DNA from: Ectothiorhodospira magna
GTDB taxonomy: Bacteria > Pseudomonadota > Gammaproteobacteria > Ectothiorhodospirales > Ectothiorhodospiraceae
NCBI RefSeq assembly: GCF_900110965.1
Contig: NZ_FOFO01000001.1
Coordinates: forward strand, 124,001-188,000
Length of the DNA: 64,000 bases
Direction: 5' to 3'
Part shown: positions 1 to 8,647 of the stretch, one piece after another
How the letters are laid out: every line of letters starts with the position of its first letter
Numbering within the stretch: position 1 is the stretch's first letter
Position numbers and translations under genes: made by a program
Notes under the pieces: model-generated
What the model saw: only the letters and a program-made list of their open reading frames with translations
What the model was told of the DNA's origin: nothing
The model's database searches: none

Positions 1-462
1 CAGGAAACTCATGCCCAAAAGCGCCCGGTCGCCACCGATCTCTGGCAGGATAACCGCCCGCACCGAGCCTATCCCCAGGTGCCCCAGACGAACCTCATCC
101 AGCACAGTGAGTTCACCCCGGACCCGGCCATTGGCGGTTTCAAACCAGGCCTGCCCGGTGGCTTCCAGGCCAAGCCGGGCGGCCAATGAGGCGGAGATGG
201 CCACATGGGTGGCGCCGGTATCCACCAGAAAATCCACCGGCTCGCCATTGATACGACCTGCAGCCATATAATGGCCGGCGCGATTGCGCTGGAGTACGAC
301 ACTGGCACCAGGTTCGGCGGCATCATCCAGCAGATGCCGGTTGGGATGGTCCCGGCGCTCCAGCACACCCTGATAGAACCAGGTTCCAGTGGCCAGGGCC
401 AGCATCCAGAACAAGGCCAGCATGATCCAGCCGGCACGACGGGCAGACGGATCGTGGCCCAT
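1..462 (-). CDS. Retropepsin-like clan AA aspartic protease, membrane anchored (partial)
   Basis: The reading frame starts at the ATG at 462 and runs off the window at base 1, so 154 codons are visible and the C-terminus is missing. Residues 12-30 form one hydrophobic segment, probably a membrane anchor. The catalytic signature VDFLVDTGATHVAIS has its Asp-Thr-Gly at residues 81-83, as in single-domain retroviral-type proteases (the TIGR02281 group) that work as dimers. The start lies 5 bases after the hslO stop, so the two genes are probably cotranscribed and hslO is first. The substrate is unknown. A second, longer start at 467 is in another frame and gives a tryptophan- and proline-rich nonsense protein. 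Confidence 0.85.
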   Translation of the reverse strand, partial: MGHDPSARRAGWIMLALFWMLALATGTWFYQGVLERRDHPNRHLLDDAAEPGASVVLQRNRAGHYMAAGRINGEPVDFLVDTGATHVAISASLAARLGLEATGQAWFETANGRVRGELTVLDEVRLGHLGIGSVRAVILPEIGGDRALLGMSFL

Positions 463-467
463 GGCAT

Positions 468-1328
468 CTAATGCAAGGTTGGCGGGGAACGATCAAAGAT
501 CGCGGCCACCCCATCCCGGTCCAGCCGGTATTCCCGATTGGCCAGATCGTCACGGACAATCACTGCCCCCTGTTCCTGCAACACCGCCTCCACTTCTTCC
601 CGTCCCAAAGACCGCAGCATGGCCCGTACCTTGTCCCAGTCTTCGGGAGTATCGTGAATCACTGCTCGACTATCGAAAACCCGAACGGTCTCTTCAGGAA
701 ACAGACGGGACAGCAAGGCCGTGGGCGTCAGGTTAATGAGTTCATCGTCGGTCACCGTGGCGGCCAGTTGCTCGATACGGTTCCAGCCATCGGGGTCACG
801 GCTGTCCGCCGCCGGCAGTTTTTGCAGGAACAGCCCTGCCGCCCCGGTATCGCTGGCGGCCAGAAACAGCCGGGAAGGCAACTGCTCCGACAGGCTCAAA
901 TAATGCTCGAAAATCTCACCGATACCCTCCCCCTCCAGAGGCACCACACTCTGCCAGGGTGCGCGGGAGCCAGATAAATCCAGGGACAGCACCAGCCGGC
1001 CATCCCCCAGCAAGGTGCGGGCCGTGCCTGAATCCAGGTCGTCACCATACTGAGCCAGAGCGCGCAGATTGAGCCGCTGGTCACAATCCACCACCAGCAG
1101 GGAAACAGGGCCGCTCCCCCGCAGCTGAAAGGTGACCCGACCGGATTGTTTCAGGGCTTCGGTGATGAACAAGGTGGTGACACACATCTCTCCCAGCAGT
1201 CCGTTCACCGGCTCGGGATAATGGCGATCGGCAATGATCTGTTGCCATACCGGTCCCAGGCGGACCACGGCCCCGCGAATATCCAGATCATCCAGCAAAA
1301 AACGCTGCAACACGTCAGAACTCATCAA
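468..1328 (-). CDS. hslO: Hsp33-family chaperone HslO lacking the zinc/redox cysteines
   Basis: The 286-residue protein has the normal Hsp33 length and recognisable N-terminal and middle regions ([50 protein letters not shown]). In characterised Hsp33, four C-terminal cysteines (CxC and CxxC) bind zinc, and their oxidation switches on holdase activity. Here the equivalent stretches read [16 protein letters not shown] and [15 protein letters not shown], with no cysteine at all. The C-terminal alpha/beta region is otherwise alignable ([19 protein letters not shown]). The only cysteines are near residues 49 and 82. The protein is therefore either a constitutively active or differently regulated chaperone, or a functionally diverged paralogue. 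The aspartic protease gene follows 5 bases downstream. Confidence 0.85.
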   Translation of the reverse strand: MMSSDVLQRFLLDDLDIRGAVVRLGPVWQQIIADRHYPEPVNGLLGEMCVTTLFITEALKQSGRVTFQLRGSGPVSLLVVDCDQRLNLRALAQYGDDLDSGTARTLLGDGRLVLSLDLSGSRAPWQSVVPLEGEGIGEIFEHYLSLSEQLPSRLFLAASDTGAAGLFLQKLPAADSRDPDGWNRIEQLAATVTDDELINLTPTALLSRLFPEETVRVFDSRAVIHDTPEDWDKVRAMLRSLGREEVEAVLQEQGAVIVRDDLANREYRLDRDGVAAIFDRSPPTLH

Positions 1329-1425
1329 ATTTCTCCAGGAGACATCCTGCCCTGTATTCTAACGGGACCAGGATCGTCTGTGGTGGCACTGGACACTTGC
1401 ATGAACCATCGCAAACGATCAAGGT

Positions 1426-1455
1426 TTGCATTGTACCCTGATCCTGCCCTATCTT
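1426..1455 (+). promoter_or_regulatory. Candidate sigma-70 promoter of sodB
   Basis: TTGCAT at 1426-1431 and TATCTT at 1450-1455 are separated by 18 bases and sit about 50 bases before the sodB start. Agreement with the consensus is moderate and the spacing is one base long, so this is a candidate only. Confidence 0.35.
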
Positions 1456-1505
1456 TTAGACTCTTTCCAAAAAAATACCCCAAATACAGCCACACGGAGA
1501 AATTC

Positions 1506-2090
1506 ATGACACACCAACTGCCCGAACTGCCTTACGCCAAGAACGCCCTGGAACCCCATGTCTCCGCCGAAACCCTGGAGTTCCACCATGACAAGCATCA
1601 TGCGACCTATGTCACCAACCTGAACAAGCTGATCAGCGGCACCGAGTTCGAAAACCTGTCCCTGGAAGAGATCATCCAAAAGGCCCCCGCCGGTGGCATC
1701 TTCAACAATGCCGCCCAGGTGTGGAACCACACGTTCTACTTCAATGGCCTAAGCCCCCAGGGTGGCGGCGAACCCACCGGCGCCCTGGCCGAAGCCATCA
1801 ATGCAGCCTTTGGCTCCTTTGCCCAATTCAAGGAAAAGTTTGCCGCTGCAGGGGCAGGCAATTTTGGTTCCGGCTGGACCTGGCTGGTGAAAAATGCCGA
1901 CGGCAGTCTGGAGATCGTCAACACCAGCAATGCCGCCACTCCGATCACCGAAGCCGGCAAGACCCCGCTGCTGACCATGGATGTCTGGGAACACGCCTAT
2001 TACATCGACTATCGCAATGCCCGCCCCAAATACATCGAGGGCTTTTTCAATGTAGTGAACTGGGATTTTGTAGCGAAAAACTTCGGCTGA
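1506..2090 (+). CDS. sodB: Superoxide dismutase [Fe]
   Basis: The 194-residue protein converts superoxide to oxygen and hydrogen peroxide in the cytoplasm. Metal ligands are visible as His27, His75 ([11 protein letters not shown]), Asp159 and His163 ([19 protein letters not shown]). The Gln of AAQVWNH and the absence of the Mn-type GGHANH pattern favour iron as the metal. The start at 1506 has GGAG seven bases upstream. In-frame codons before it translate into an implausible extension over the hslO upstream region. There is no signal peptide. It stands alone, divergent from hslO. Confidence 0.97.
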   Translation: MTHQLPELPYAKNALEPHVSAETLEFHHDKHHATYVTNLNKLISGTEFENLSLEEIIQKAPAGGIFNNAAQVWNHTFYFNGLSPQGGGEPTGALAEAINAAFGSFAQFKEKFAAAGAGNFGSGWTWLVKNADGSLEIVNTSNAATPITEAGKTPLLTMDVWEHAYYIDYRNARPKYIEGFFNVVNWDFVAKNFG

Positions 2091-2125
2091 ATCCCCAACG
2101 GCCCCCGGATAAAGACCTTGATCCC

Positions 2126-2204
2126 GGCAGGGCTTTGCGCCCTGCCTCGGGTCATCGTATGATGTCCGTTTTTGACAGCCGGCAGCCTCGGGCTGCCTTT
2201 TTTC
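2126..2204 (+). terminator. sodB terminator or argDF leader attenuator
   Basis: Two hairpins lie between sodB and argD. The first is GGCAGGGC (2126-2133) pairing with GCCCTGCC (2139-2146). The second is GGCAGCC (2181-2187) with GGCTGCC (2191-2197), followed directly by six T residues (2198-2203), a textbook intrinsic terminator. The T-run ends only a few bases before the argD ribosome binding site at about 2211. CTGCC at 2142-2146 could also pair with GGCAG at 2181-2185, which would disrupt the terminator. The sequence shows the hairpins; attenuation is inference. Confidence 0.65.
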
Positions 2205-2226
2205 GTTTTTGGAGGGAAACCGCCGC

Positions 2227-3405
2227 ATGTCAGATGCCCTCATGCAGAACTACAAGCGCCAACCCGTCAGTTTTGTGCGGGGAGAGGGCCCCTGGTTGTG
2301 GGACCATCAGGGCCGCCGCTATCTGGATGCCCTGTCCGGCATCGCTGTCTGTGGCCTGGGCCATGCCCATCCGGCGGTAACCCAGGCCCTGTGCCAACAG
2401 GCCGGGCAACTTATTCATACCTCCAATCTCTACGAGATTCCCCAGCAGACCCAACTGGCCGAGCGTCTGACCGGGCTGGCCGGCATGGATCGGGCCTTCT
2501 TTTGCAATTCCGGCGCCGAGGCCAACGAGGCCGCCATCAAGCTGGCCCGGCTGCATGGCCATCACAAGGGTATCGCCCGCCCCACAGTGATTGTCATGGA
2601 AGGCAGTTTTCATGGCCGCACCCTGGCCACCCTGACCGCCACCGGCAATGCCCGCATCCAGGCCGGTTTTGCCCCCTTGGTGGAAGGTTTCATCCGTGTG
2701 CCCCACGGTGATCTGGCGGCGGTGGACGCCCTGGCGGATCACCCGGACGTGGTGGCCATCCTGGTGGAGCCGATCACCGGGGAAGGGGGGATCTGCATTC
2801 CCCCAAAAGGATATCTCAAGGGGCTGCGGACCCTCTGCGACCGGGCCGGCTGGCTGTTGATGCTGGACGAGATCCAGGCCGGCATTGGCCGTACCGGAAC
2901 CTGGTTTGCCTTCCAGCACGAAGGCATCACCCCGGATGTGCTGAGTCTGGCCAAGGGTCTGGGCAACGGTGTCCCCATCGGCGCCACCCTGGCGGCGGGG
3001 GAGGCTGCCAATCTGTTCACCCCCGGCACCCACGGCACCACCTTTGGCGGCAATCCCCTGGTCTGTCGTGCGGCCCTGGCGGTGCTGGACACCCTGGCCC
3101 AGGATGACCTGCCGGCCCACGCCGACACCATGGGGCAGTATCTGATGGCTGCCTTCCAGGATCGCCTTGGCCAGCATCCCGCCGTGGAGGATATTCGGGG
3201 CAGGGGCCTGATGCTGGGCATCGAACTGGATCGGCCCTGTGCCGAACTGGTGGGCCTGGCCCTGGAAGCCGGCCTGCTCATCAATGTCACCGCGGAGCGG
3301 GTCATTCGTCTGCTGCCGCCCCTGATCATCCACCGGACCGAGGCGGACCAGATCGTGGCGATCGTCTCCGATCTGGTGGAACGGTTCGCGGCTCAAACCG
3401 CTTGA
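2227..3405 (+). CDS. argD: Acetylornithine aminotransferase (class III PLP enzyme)
   Basis: The 392-residue protein is a PLP-dependent transaminase of arginine biosynthesis, interconverting N-acetylglutamate semialdehyde and N-acetylornithine; the family often also acts on succinyl-diaminopimelate. The cofactor lysine is Lys243 in [13 protein letters not shown], with Asp214 in [12 protein letters not shown] and the N94-SGAEAN loop. The ATG at 2227 is preceded by GGAGGG at about 2211. A longer reading from a TTG at 2209 would run through that ribosome binding site and is rejected. argF follows after 11 bases, so the two form an operon. Confidence 0.95.
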   Translation: MSDALMQNYKRQPVSFVRGEGPWLWDHQGRRYLDALSGIAVCGLGHAHPAVTQALCQQAGQLIHTSNLYEIPQQTQLAERLTGLAGMDRAFFCNSGAEANEAAIKLARLHGHHKGIARPTVIVMEGSFHGRTLATLTATGNARIQAGFAPLVEGFIRVPHGDLAAVDALADHPDVVAILVEPITGEGGICIPPKGYLKGLRTLCDRAGWLLMLDEIQAGIGRTGTWFAFQHEGITPDVLSLAKGLGNGVPIGATLAAGEAANLFTPGTHGTTFGGNPLVCRAALAVLDTLAQDDLPAHADTMGQYLMAAFQDRLGQHPAVEDIRGRGLMLGIELDRPCAELVGLALEAGLLINVTAERVIRLLPPLIIHRTEADQIVAIVSDLVERFAAQTA

Positions 3406-3416
3406 GGAAATACCCC

Positions 3417-4352
3417 ATGGCTGTGCGTCATTTTCTGTCCCTGCTGGACCTGTCCACCGAGGAACTGCGTCACCTGATCCACCGCGCCATGCAGATGAAG
3501 GCGCAACTGCGGCAGGGGGACATTCACGAACCCCTCCGGGGCAAGACCCTGGCGATGATTTTCGAAAAATCATCCACCCGCACCCGGGTCTCCTTCGAGG
3601 TGGGCATGCAACAACTGGGCGGCCATGCCATCTTCCTGTCCCCCAAGGATACCCAGCTGGGTCGGGGCGAACCCATCGAGGACTCGGCCCGGGTGCTGTC
3701 TCGCATGGTGGACATGGTCATGATCCGCACTTTCGAGCATGAAAAAGTGGAGCGGTTCGCTGCCAATGCCAGGGTACCCGTGATCAATGGTCTCACCGAC
3801 CTGGAACATCCCTGTCAATTGCTGGCGGATCTGCAGACCTGGTTCGAACTGCGGGGTGACATTGCCGGGCGCACGGTGGTCTGGGTAGGAGACGGCAACA
3901 ACATGTGCCATAGCTACATCCATGCTGCTGAACGTCTGGGCTTTGAACTGCGCATTGCCTGTCCGGAAGGCTACGACCCGGACCCCTTGATCCTGGCTGC
4001 CGCCGGTCGCAGCGCTGCCATCGTTCGAGACCCCATGGCAGCGGCCCAAGGGGCCGATCTGATCGTCACGGATGTCTGGGCCAGTATGGGACAGGAACAG
4101 GAACAGGCCGCCCGCCGCCGGGCCTTTGGGGATTATCAGGTCAATGCCGCCCTGATGGCCCAGGCGGCGCCGGATGCCCTGTTCATGCACTGCCTGCCTG
4201 CCCATCGGGAAGAGGAAGTCTCCACCGAGGTGCTGGAAGGCCCGCAAAGCGTGGTCTGGGACGAGGCGGAAAACCGCCTGCACGCCCAGAAAGCCCTGAT
4301 GGAATTCCTGCTGGTGGGCCATGGCCGGCAACAGGGGCCGTCACCGGAGTGA
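3417..4352 (+). CDS. argF: Ornithine carbamoyltransferase
   Basis: The 311-residue protein makes citrulline from ornithine and carbamoyl phosphate. The carbamoyl-phosphate signature STRTR is at residues 53-57, HPCQ at 131-134 and the ornithine-side HCLP at 258-261. All are intact. The start at 3417 is preceded by GAGGAAA, which overlaps the argD stop at 3403-3405, indicating tight coupling with argD. The length is typical for the family. No feedback-regulatory domain is present. Confidence 0.97.
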   Translation: MAVRHFLSLLDLSTEELRHLIHRAMQMKAQLRQGDIHEPLRGKTLAMIFEKSSTRTRVSFEVGMQQLGGHAIFLSPKDTQLGRGEPIEDSARVLSRMVDMVMIRTFEHEKVERFAANARVPVINGLTDLEHPCQLLADLQTWFELRGDIAGRTVVWVGDGNNMCHSYIHAAERLGFELRIACPEGYDPDPLILAAAGRSAAIVRDPMAAAQGADLIVTDVWASMGQEQEQAARRRAFGDYQVNAALMAQAAPDALFMHCLPAHREEEVSTEVLEGPQSVVWDEAENRLHAQKALMEFLLVGHGRQQGPSPE

Positions 4353-4410
4353 CATGCCGGTCCCGTAGACTGCCCTATCCGAATCTCTTTTCCTCAACCC
4401 TAGGGATGCC

Positions 4411-6483
4411 ATGACCGAGATCGACCTGACCAACCCAGAACTCTATCTCAACCGCGAACTGAGCCTGCTGGCCTTCAACCAGCGGGTGCTGGAACTGGCC
4501 AGGCAGGACACCATCCCGCTGCTGGAGCGGCTGCGCTTTTTGTGCATCTCCTCCACCAACCTGGATGAGTTCTTCGAGGTCCGGGTGGCAGGGCTCAAGC
4601 AACAGTTGCAACTGGGGGTGAACACGCCAGGACCGGACGGGCTCAGCGCCGCCGAGCAACTGGCCCGGGTGGGACAACTGGCCCATGCCCTGGTGGATGA
4701 TCAGTACACCACCCTTAACGACATCCTGATCCCGGCCCTGGCGGAGCAGAACATCCATTTCGTGCGCCGCACCCACTGGAGCGACGAGCAGGCAGCATGG
4801 GTCAAGGACTTTTTTGATCGGGAACTGCTGCCGGTACTGTCCCCCCTGGGACTGGACCCGGCCCATCCATTCCCCCGCATCCTCAACAAGAGCCTCAACT
4901 TCATCGTCACCCTGGAGGGCAAGGATGCCTTCGGTCGGGAAAGCCGCATGGCCGTGGTCCAGGCCCCGCGCTCCCTGCCCCGCCTGGCCCGCCTGCCCCG
5001 GGAAATCGCCAAGGGGGACTATGATTTCGTCTTTTTGTCCTCCATCCTCCACGCCCACGTGGGCGAGCTGTTCCAGGGCATGACGGTCACCGGCTGCTAC
5101 CAGTTCCGGCTCACCCGCAACTCGGATCTGTTTGTCCACGAGGAGGAGATCGACGACCTGCTGATGGCCCTGGAAGGGGAACTGCCCCAGCGTAATTACG
5201 GCGAAGCGGTACGGCTGGAAGTGGCGGACAACTGTCCGACCAAGGTGGCGGAGTTCCTGCTGCGCCAGTTCAAGCTGGGGCAGGATGACCTGTACCAGGT
5301 CAATGGCCTGGTAAACCTGAACCGGCTCATGGCCGTGCATGAACTGGTGGAACGCCCGGATCTGAAATTCCCCCCCTTCGTGCCCGCCCTGCCCCCGGCC
5401 CTGACCGGGGCCTCGGATCTCTTTCACACCATCCGGCGCGGCGATGTGCTGCTGCACCATCCCTATCAGTCCTTCGTGCCGGTGGTGGAATTCATGCGCC
5501 AGGCCGCCCGGGACCCGGATGTGCTGGCCATCAAGCAGACCCTGTACCGCACCGGCGTGCGCTCCCAGTTGGTGGACATCCTGGTGCAGGCGGCCCAGGC
5601 GGGCAAGGAGGTCACGGTGGTGATCGAGCTGCGTGCCCGGTTCGACGAGGAGGCCAACATCCAGCTGGCCAATCGACTGCAGGATGCCGGCGCCCACGTG
5701 ACCTACGGGGTGGTGGGCTACAAGACCCACGCCAAGCTGGCCATGGTGGTACGCCGGGAAAAGGACCGGATCCGGCGCTATGTGCATCTGGGCACCGGCA
5801 ACTATCACGCGGGGACCGCCCGGGCCTACACGGACTTTGGCCTGCTCACCGTCAACAAGGTGATCGGCGAGGACGTACACAAGGTCTTCCAGCAGCTGAC
5901 AGGGCTGGGCAAGGTATCCAAGCTGAAAAAACTCCTGCAGGCCCCGTTCACCCTGCATTCGGGGATGCTGGAACGGATCGAGCGGGAGATCGAGCATGTG
6001 CGCTCGGGCAAGCCGGGGCAGGTGCTGGCGCGGATGAATTCCCTGATCGAACCCAAACTGATCCAGGCCATGTACCGGGCCTCCCAGGCGGGGGTGCGGA
6101 TTGACCTGGTGGTGCGAGGGGTCTGCTGCCTGCGGCCCGGAGTCCCGGGGATTTCGGACAATATCCGGGTACGCTCGGTGATGGGGCGGTTTCTGGAACA
6201 TTCCCGGGTGTTCTATTTCCAGAACGGCGGTGAACCGGAGATCTTCCTGTCCAGCGCCGACTGGATGCCCCGCAATTTCTTCCGCCGGGTGGAGGTGGCC
6301 TTTCCGGTGGAGGTGCCGGAATTGCGGGATCGGGTGCTGCAGGAATCCCTGCTGGCCTATACCTCGGACAACACCCAGGCCTGGGCGCTGCAACAGGATG
6401 GCAGTTACCGGCGTCTCAAGGCGGCCTCCAACCATAAGCGCCGCTCGGCCCAGGATGAACTGCTGGGCAAGCTCACCAGCTGA
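4411..6483 (+). CDS. ppk1: Polyphosphate kinase 1
   Basis: The 690-residue enzyme reversibly builds inorganic polyphosphate from ATP at the inner membrane. The order of domains is as in E. coli Ppk: N-terminal helical domain beginning YLNRELSLLAFNQRVLELA, head domain, then two phospholipase-D-like catalytic domains. The autophosphorylated histidine corresponds to His440 in YKTHAKLAMV and the second conserved histidine to His459 in YVHLGTGNY. ppx is convergent, with only three bases between the two stop codons. It opens a phosphate island that continues to phoB. The ribosome binding site is weak (AGGGA at 4404). Confidence 0.96.
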   Translation: MTEIDLTNPELYLNRELSLLAFNQRVLELARQDTIPLLERLRFLCISSTNLDEFFEVRVAGLKQQLQLGVNTPGPDGLSAAEQLARVGQLAHALVDDQYTTLNDILIPALAEQNIHFVRRTHWSDEQAAWVKDFFDRELLPVLSPLGLDPAHPFPRILNKSLNFIVTLEGKDAFGRESRMAVVQAPRSLPRLARLPREIAKGDYDFVFLSSILHAHVGELFQGMTVTGCYQFRLTRNSDLFVHEEEIDDLLMALEGELPQRNYGEAVRLEVADNCPTKVAEFLLRQFKLGQDDLYQVNGLVNLNRLMAVHELVERPDLKFPPFVPALPPALTGASDLFHTIRRGDVLLHHPYQSFVPVVEFMRQAARDPDVLAIKQTLYRTGVRSQLVDILVQAAQAGKEVTVVIELRARFDEEANIQLANRLQDAGAHVTYGVVGYKTHAKLAMVVRREKDRIRRYVHLGTGNYHAGTARAYTDFGLLTVNKVIGEDVHKVFQQLTGLGKVSKLKKLLQAPFTLHSGMLERIEREIEHVRSGKPGQVLARMNSLIEPKLIQAMYRASQAGVRIDLVVRGVCCLRPGVPGISDNIRVRSVMGRFLEHSRVFYFQNGGEPEIFLSSADWMPRNFFRRVEVAFPVEVPELRDRVLQESLLAYTSDNTQAWALQQDGSYRRLKAASNHKRRSAQDELLGKLTS

Positions 6484-6486
6484 GTT

Positions 6487-7986
6487 TTACTCCACCTTGA
6501 GTTTGAAATGGGCCGCCTTGAGGTGGCCTGACTCCCGCTCCAGATCCGCCCGGGTCAGGGGGTTGGCCTCCAGCCAACCGGGGGCAAACCGCAGCTTGAG
6601 GCCCTGATCCTTCGCCTTGAGTCCCTCCAGGGCCGGTACCGTGTCCGTGCGGGATCGGTGCAGCAATACCGCCAGACGCAGCAACACCGCCAGGCGCAGC
6701 AGGGGACGACGCTCCAGGATGGGCAGATCATCAAACAGCTTGACGGGAAACTTGCGCCGGTGGGCACGCACCAGCAGGGCGATCCGCCGCTGCCCCTCCA
6801 GGGTGAAGCCGGACAAGTCCGCATTCTCCACCATATAGGCCCCATGCTTGTGAAACTGGCTGTGGGAGATGGACAGTCCCAGTTCATGCAGGCGGGCTGC
6901 CCAGCCCAGGGTATCCCCGTGATCCTGGTCCAGTTGCCAGCTGTCTCCCACCTGCTCCAGCAGCTGCAGGGCCGTCTGCTCCACCCGCCGGGCATGATCC
7001 GGCTCCACCTGAAACCGTTTCATGAGGCCATCAATGGTGCGGGTGCGTACATCCTCGTGGCTGATGCGCCCCAGCAGGTCATAGACCAGCCCTTCCCGCA
7101 GGGCGCCATCGGACACCCGCATCTGCCCGATGCCCAGGGCCTCGAAGACCGAGATCAGCACCACCACCCCGCCGGGCAGCACCGGGCGACGCTCATCGCT
7201 CAGCCCCTTGAGTTCCACCTTGGCCATGTCCCCGGCCTTGATCAGGGTCTGACGCAGCAAATGCAGCCCTTCCAGGGTGATACCTTCCCGGGTCCACCCC
7301 TGCTCCCGCATGATCCGGTCCACCGCCAGCAGGGTGCCCGAAGCCCCCAGGGCCTCCTGCCAGCCCACCCGCCGGTAGGTTTCCTCAATGGGCTGCAACT
7401 CCAGCCGGGCACCGATCTCGGCCGCGCGCCAGGCGGTCTCGGTGATGATGCCCTTGGGAAAATAGAGCCGCCCCATGCTCACACACCCCATGTGCAGGCT
7501 TTCGGTATGACTGGGTTCAAAGCGCTCCCCCAGGATCAGTTCCGTGCTGCCACCGCCGATGTCCACCACCAACCGCCGGCCACCGTCATCCGCCAGGCTG
7601 TGGGCCACCCCCAGATAGATCAGACGGGCCTCTTCGCGGCCACCGATCACTTCAATGGGATGCCCCAGGGCCCGGGTGGCCAGTTCCAGAAACTCCTCGG
7701 CGTTGCGGGCCTTGCGCAGGGTATTGGTGCCCACGGCGCGCACGCTGCCCAGAGGCAGATCCCGGACCCGCTGGCCAAACTGCTGCAGACAGCCCAAGGC
7801 CCGGGTCACCGCTTCGGGACTGATAAAGCCCCGGTTATCCAGACCGCTGGCCAGACGCACGGACTCCCGCAGGCGGTCGAGCATGTGCACGTCGCCGTCC
7901 CGTACCCGGGCCACGATCATGTGAAAGCTGTTGGAACCCAGATCGACGGCGGCGACGGTCTCGGGGGGCTTGCGGCGTCGGAACAT
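6487..7986 (-). CDS. ppx: Exopolyphosphatase / guanosine pentaphosphatase family
   Basis: The 499-residue protein removes terminal phosphate from polyphosphate and may hydrolyse pppGpp. The actin-like ATPase fold shows AVDLGSNSFHMIVAR at residues 13-27 and the phosphate loop DIGGGSTELILGE near residue 142. The C-terminal third is an HD-like helical region (AARLHELGLSISHSQFHKHG). The start has GGGAG six bases upstream. It is convergent with ppk1, so synthesis and breakdown genes are adjacent but transcribed towards each other. GppA is the main alternative; the length and ppk1 adjacency favour Ppx. Confidence 0.94.
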   Translation of the reverse strand: MFRRRKPPETVAAVDLGSNSFHMIVARVRDGDVHMLDRLRESVRLASGLDNRGFISPEAVTRALGCLQQFGQRVRDLPLGSVRAVGTNTLRKARNAEEFLELATRALGHPIEVIGGREEARLIYLGVAHSLADDGGRRLVVDIGGGSTELILGERFEPSHTESLHMGCVSMGRLYFPKGIITETAWRAAEIGARLELQPIEETYRRVGWQEALGASGTLLAVDRIMREQGWTREGITLEGLHLLRQTLIKAGDMAKVELKGLSDERRPVLPGGVVVLISVFEALGIGQMRVSDGALREGLVYDLLGRISHEDVRTRTIDGLMKRFQVEPDHARRVEQTALQLLEQVGDSWQLDQDHGDTLGWAARLHELGLSISHSQFHKHGAYMVENADLSGFTLEGQRRIALLVRAHRRKFPVKLFDDLPILERRPLLRLAVLLRLAVLLHRSRTDTVPALEGLKAKDQGLKLRFAPGWLEANPLTRADLERESGHLKAAHFKLKVE

Positions 7987-8082
7987 GACAATCTCCCTTA
8001 TTCTGCAGGGTCTTGATGACGACCCTCAGGGGACGAGTCTAGCAGGGGAACATGTCGGGAGGATAACAGCCGGGCGAGCCGG

Positions 8083-8613
8083 TCAGGCCAGCTTGCGCAA
8101 CTGCCCCTGGGTCAGCAGCCAATGGACTCTGGCCTGACCCGGCCCCAGACCACCGGCCAGGCTCAGACAGCAGGCCCCGCCCTTTTTCATACGCACCAGG
8201 GATCGCCGTTCCCCGGTCAATAGCCAACCGGCCAACAGGGACAGATGGGGTTCGTGTCCCACCGCCAGCAGGGTCGGCGGCCAGGATAATTCCTGCAGCC
8301 ATTGGGTGAACAACGCCGGATCCGCCTCTGGAACCAGGGTGGGTGTGGACAGCATCTCCACGCCGGAAAACACTTCCGTCAGAATGTGGGCGGTCTGGGT
8401 GGCCCGGACATAGGGGCTGGTGACGATGGCCAACGGGCCTTCCAGCAAACGATCCAGTCCGCTGGCGGCCTTCATCATCCGGGTGATGCCCTCCGGCGTC
8501 AGGGGGCGCAGATGGTCCTCCTGGCCGGTGACGGCAAATTCACCCGCATCCCCGGCATGGCCGTGGCGCACCAGCACCAGATGGCGCAGTGCATGGTCTG
8601 TTTTCAGCGGCAT
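8083..8613 (-). CDS. sixA: SixA-type phosphohistidine phosphatase
   Basis: This histidine-phosphatase-superfamily protein has the catalytic RHG motif in HLVLVRHGHAGDAG and a second histidine in LLAVGHEPHLSLLAG. Characterised SixA dephosphorylates histidine phosphotransfer proteins, including the NPr of the nitrogen PTS. The ATG at 8613 (176 residues) is preferred, with AGGGATCAGG upstream. A GTG at 8643, five bases past the pit stop, would add ten residues and cannot be excluded. It follows pit closely and probably belongs to the same transcript. The length fits the family. Confidence 0.85.
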   Translation of the reverse strand: MPLKTDHALRHLVLVRHGHAGDAGEFAVTGQEDHLRPLTPEGITRMMKAASGLDRLLEGPLAIVTSPYVRATQTAHILTEVFSGVEMLSTPTLVPEADPALFTQWLQELSWPPTLLAVGHEPHLSLLAGWLLTGERRSLVRMKKGGACCLSLAGGLGPGQARVHWLLTQGQLRKLA

Positions 8614-8647
8614 GACCTGATCCCTTTGGCAGATATGGGCCACACGC

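Noticed and set aside
2159-2380. Short frame containing several Arg codons over the argD leader as a leader peptide
   Set aside because: It does not stop before argD and continues out of frame through the argD start, so it is not a convincing leader peptide on its own.
4375-6435. Very long open frame on the minus strand across ppk1 (about 686 codons)
   Set aside because: Its translation is rich in His, Gln, Gly and Pro with no domain; it is the shadow of ppk1 in high-GC DNA.
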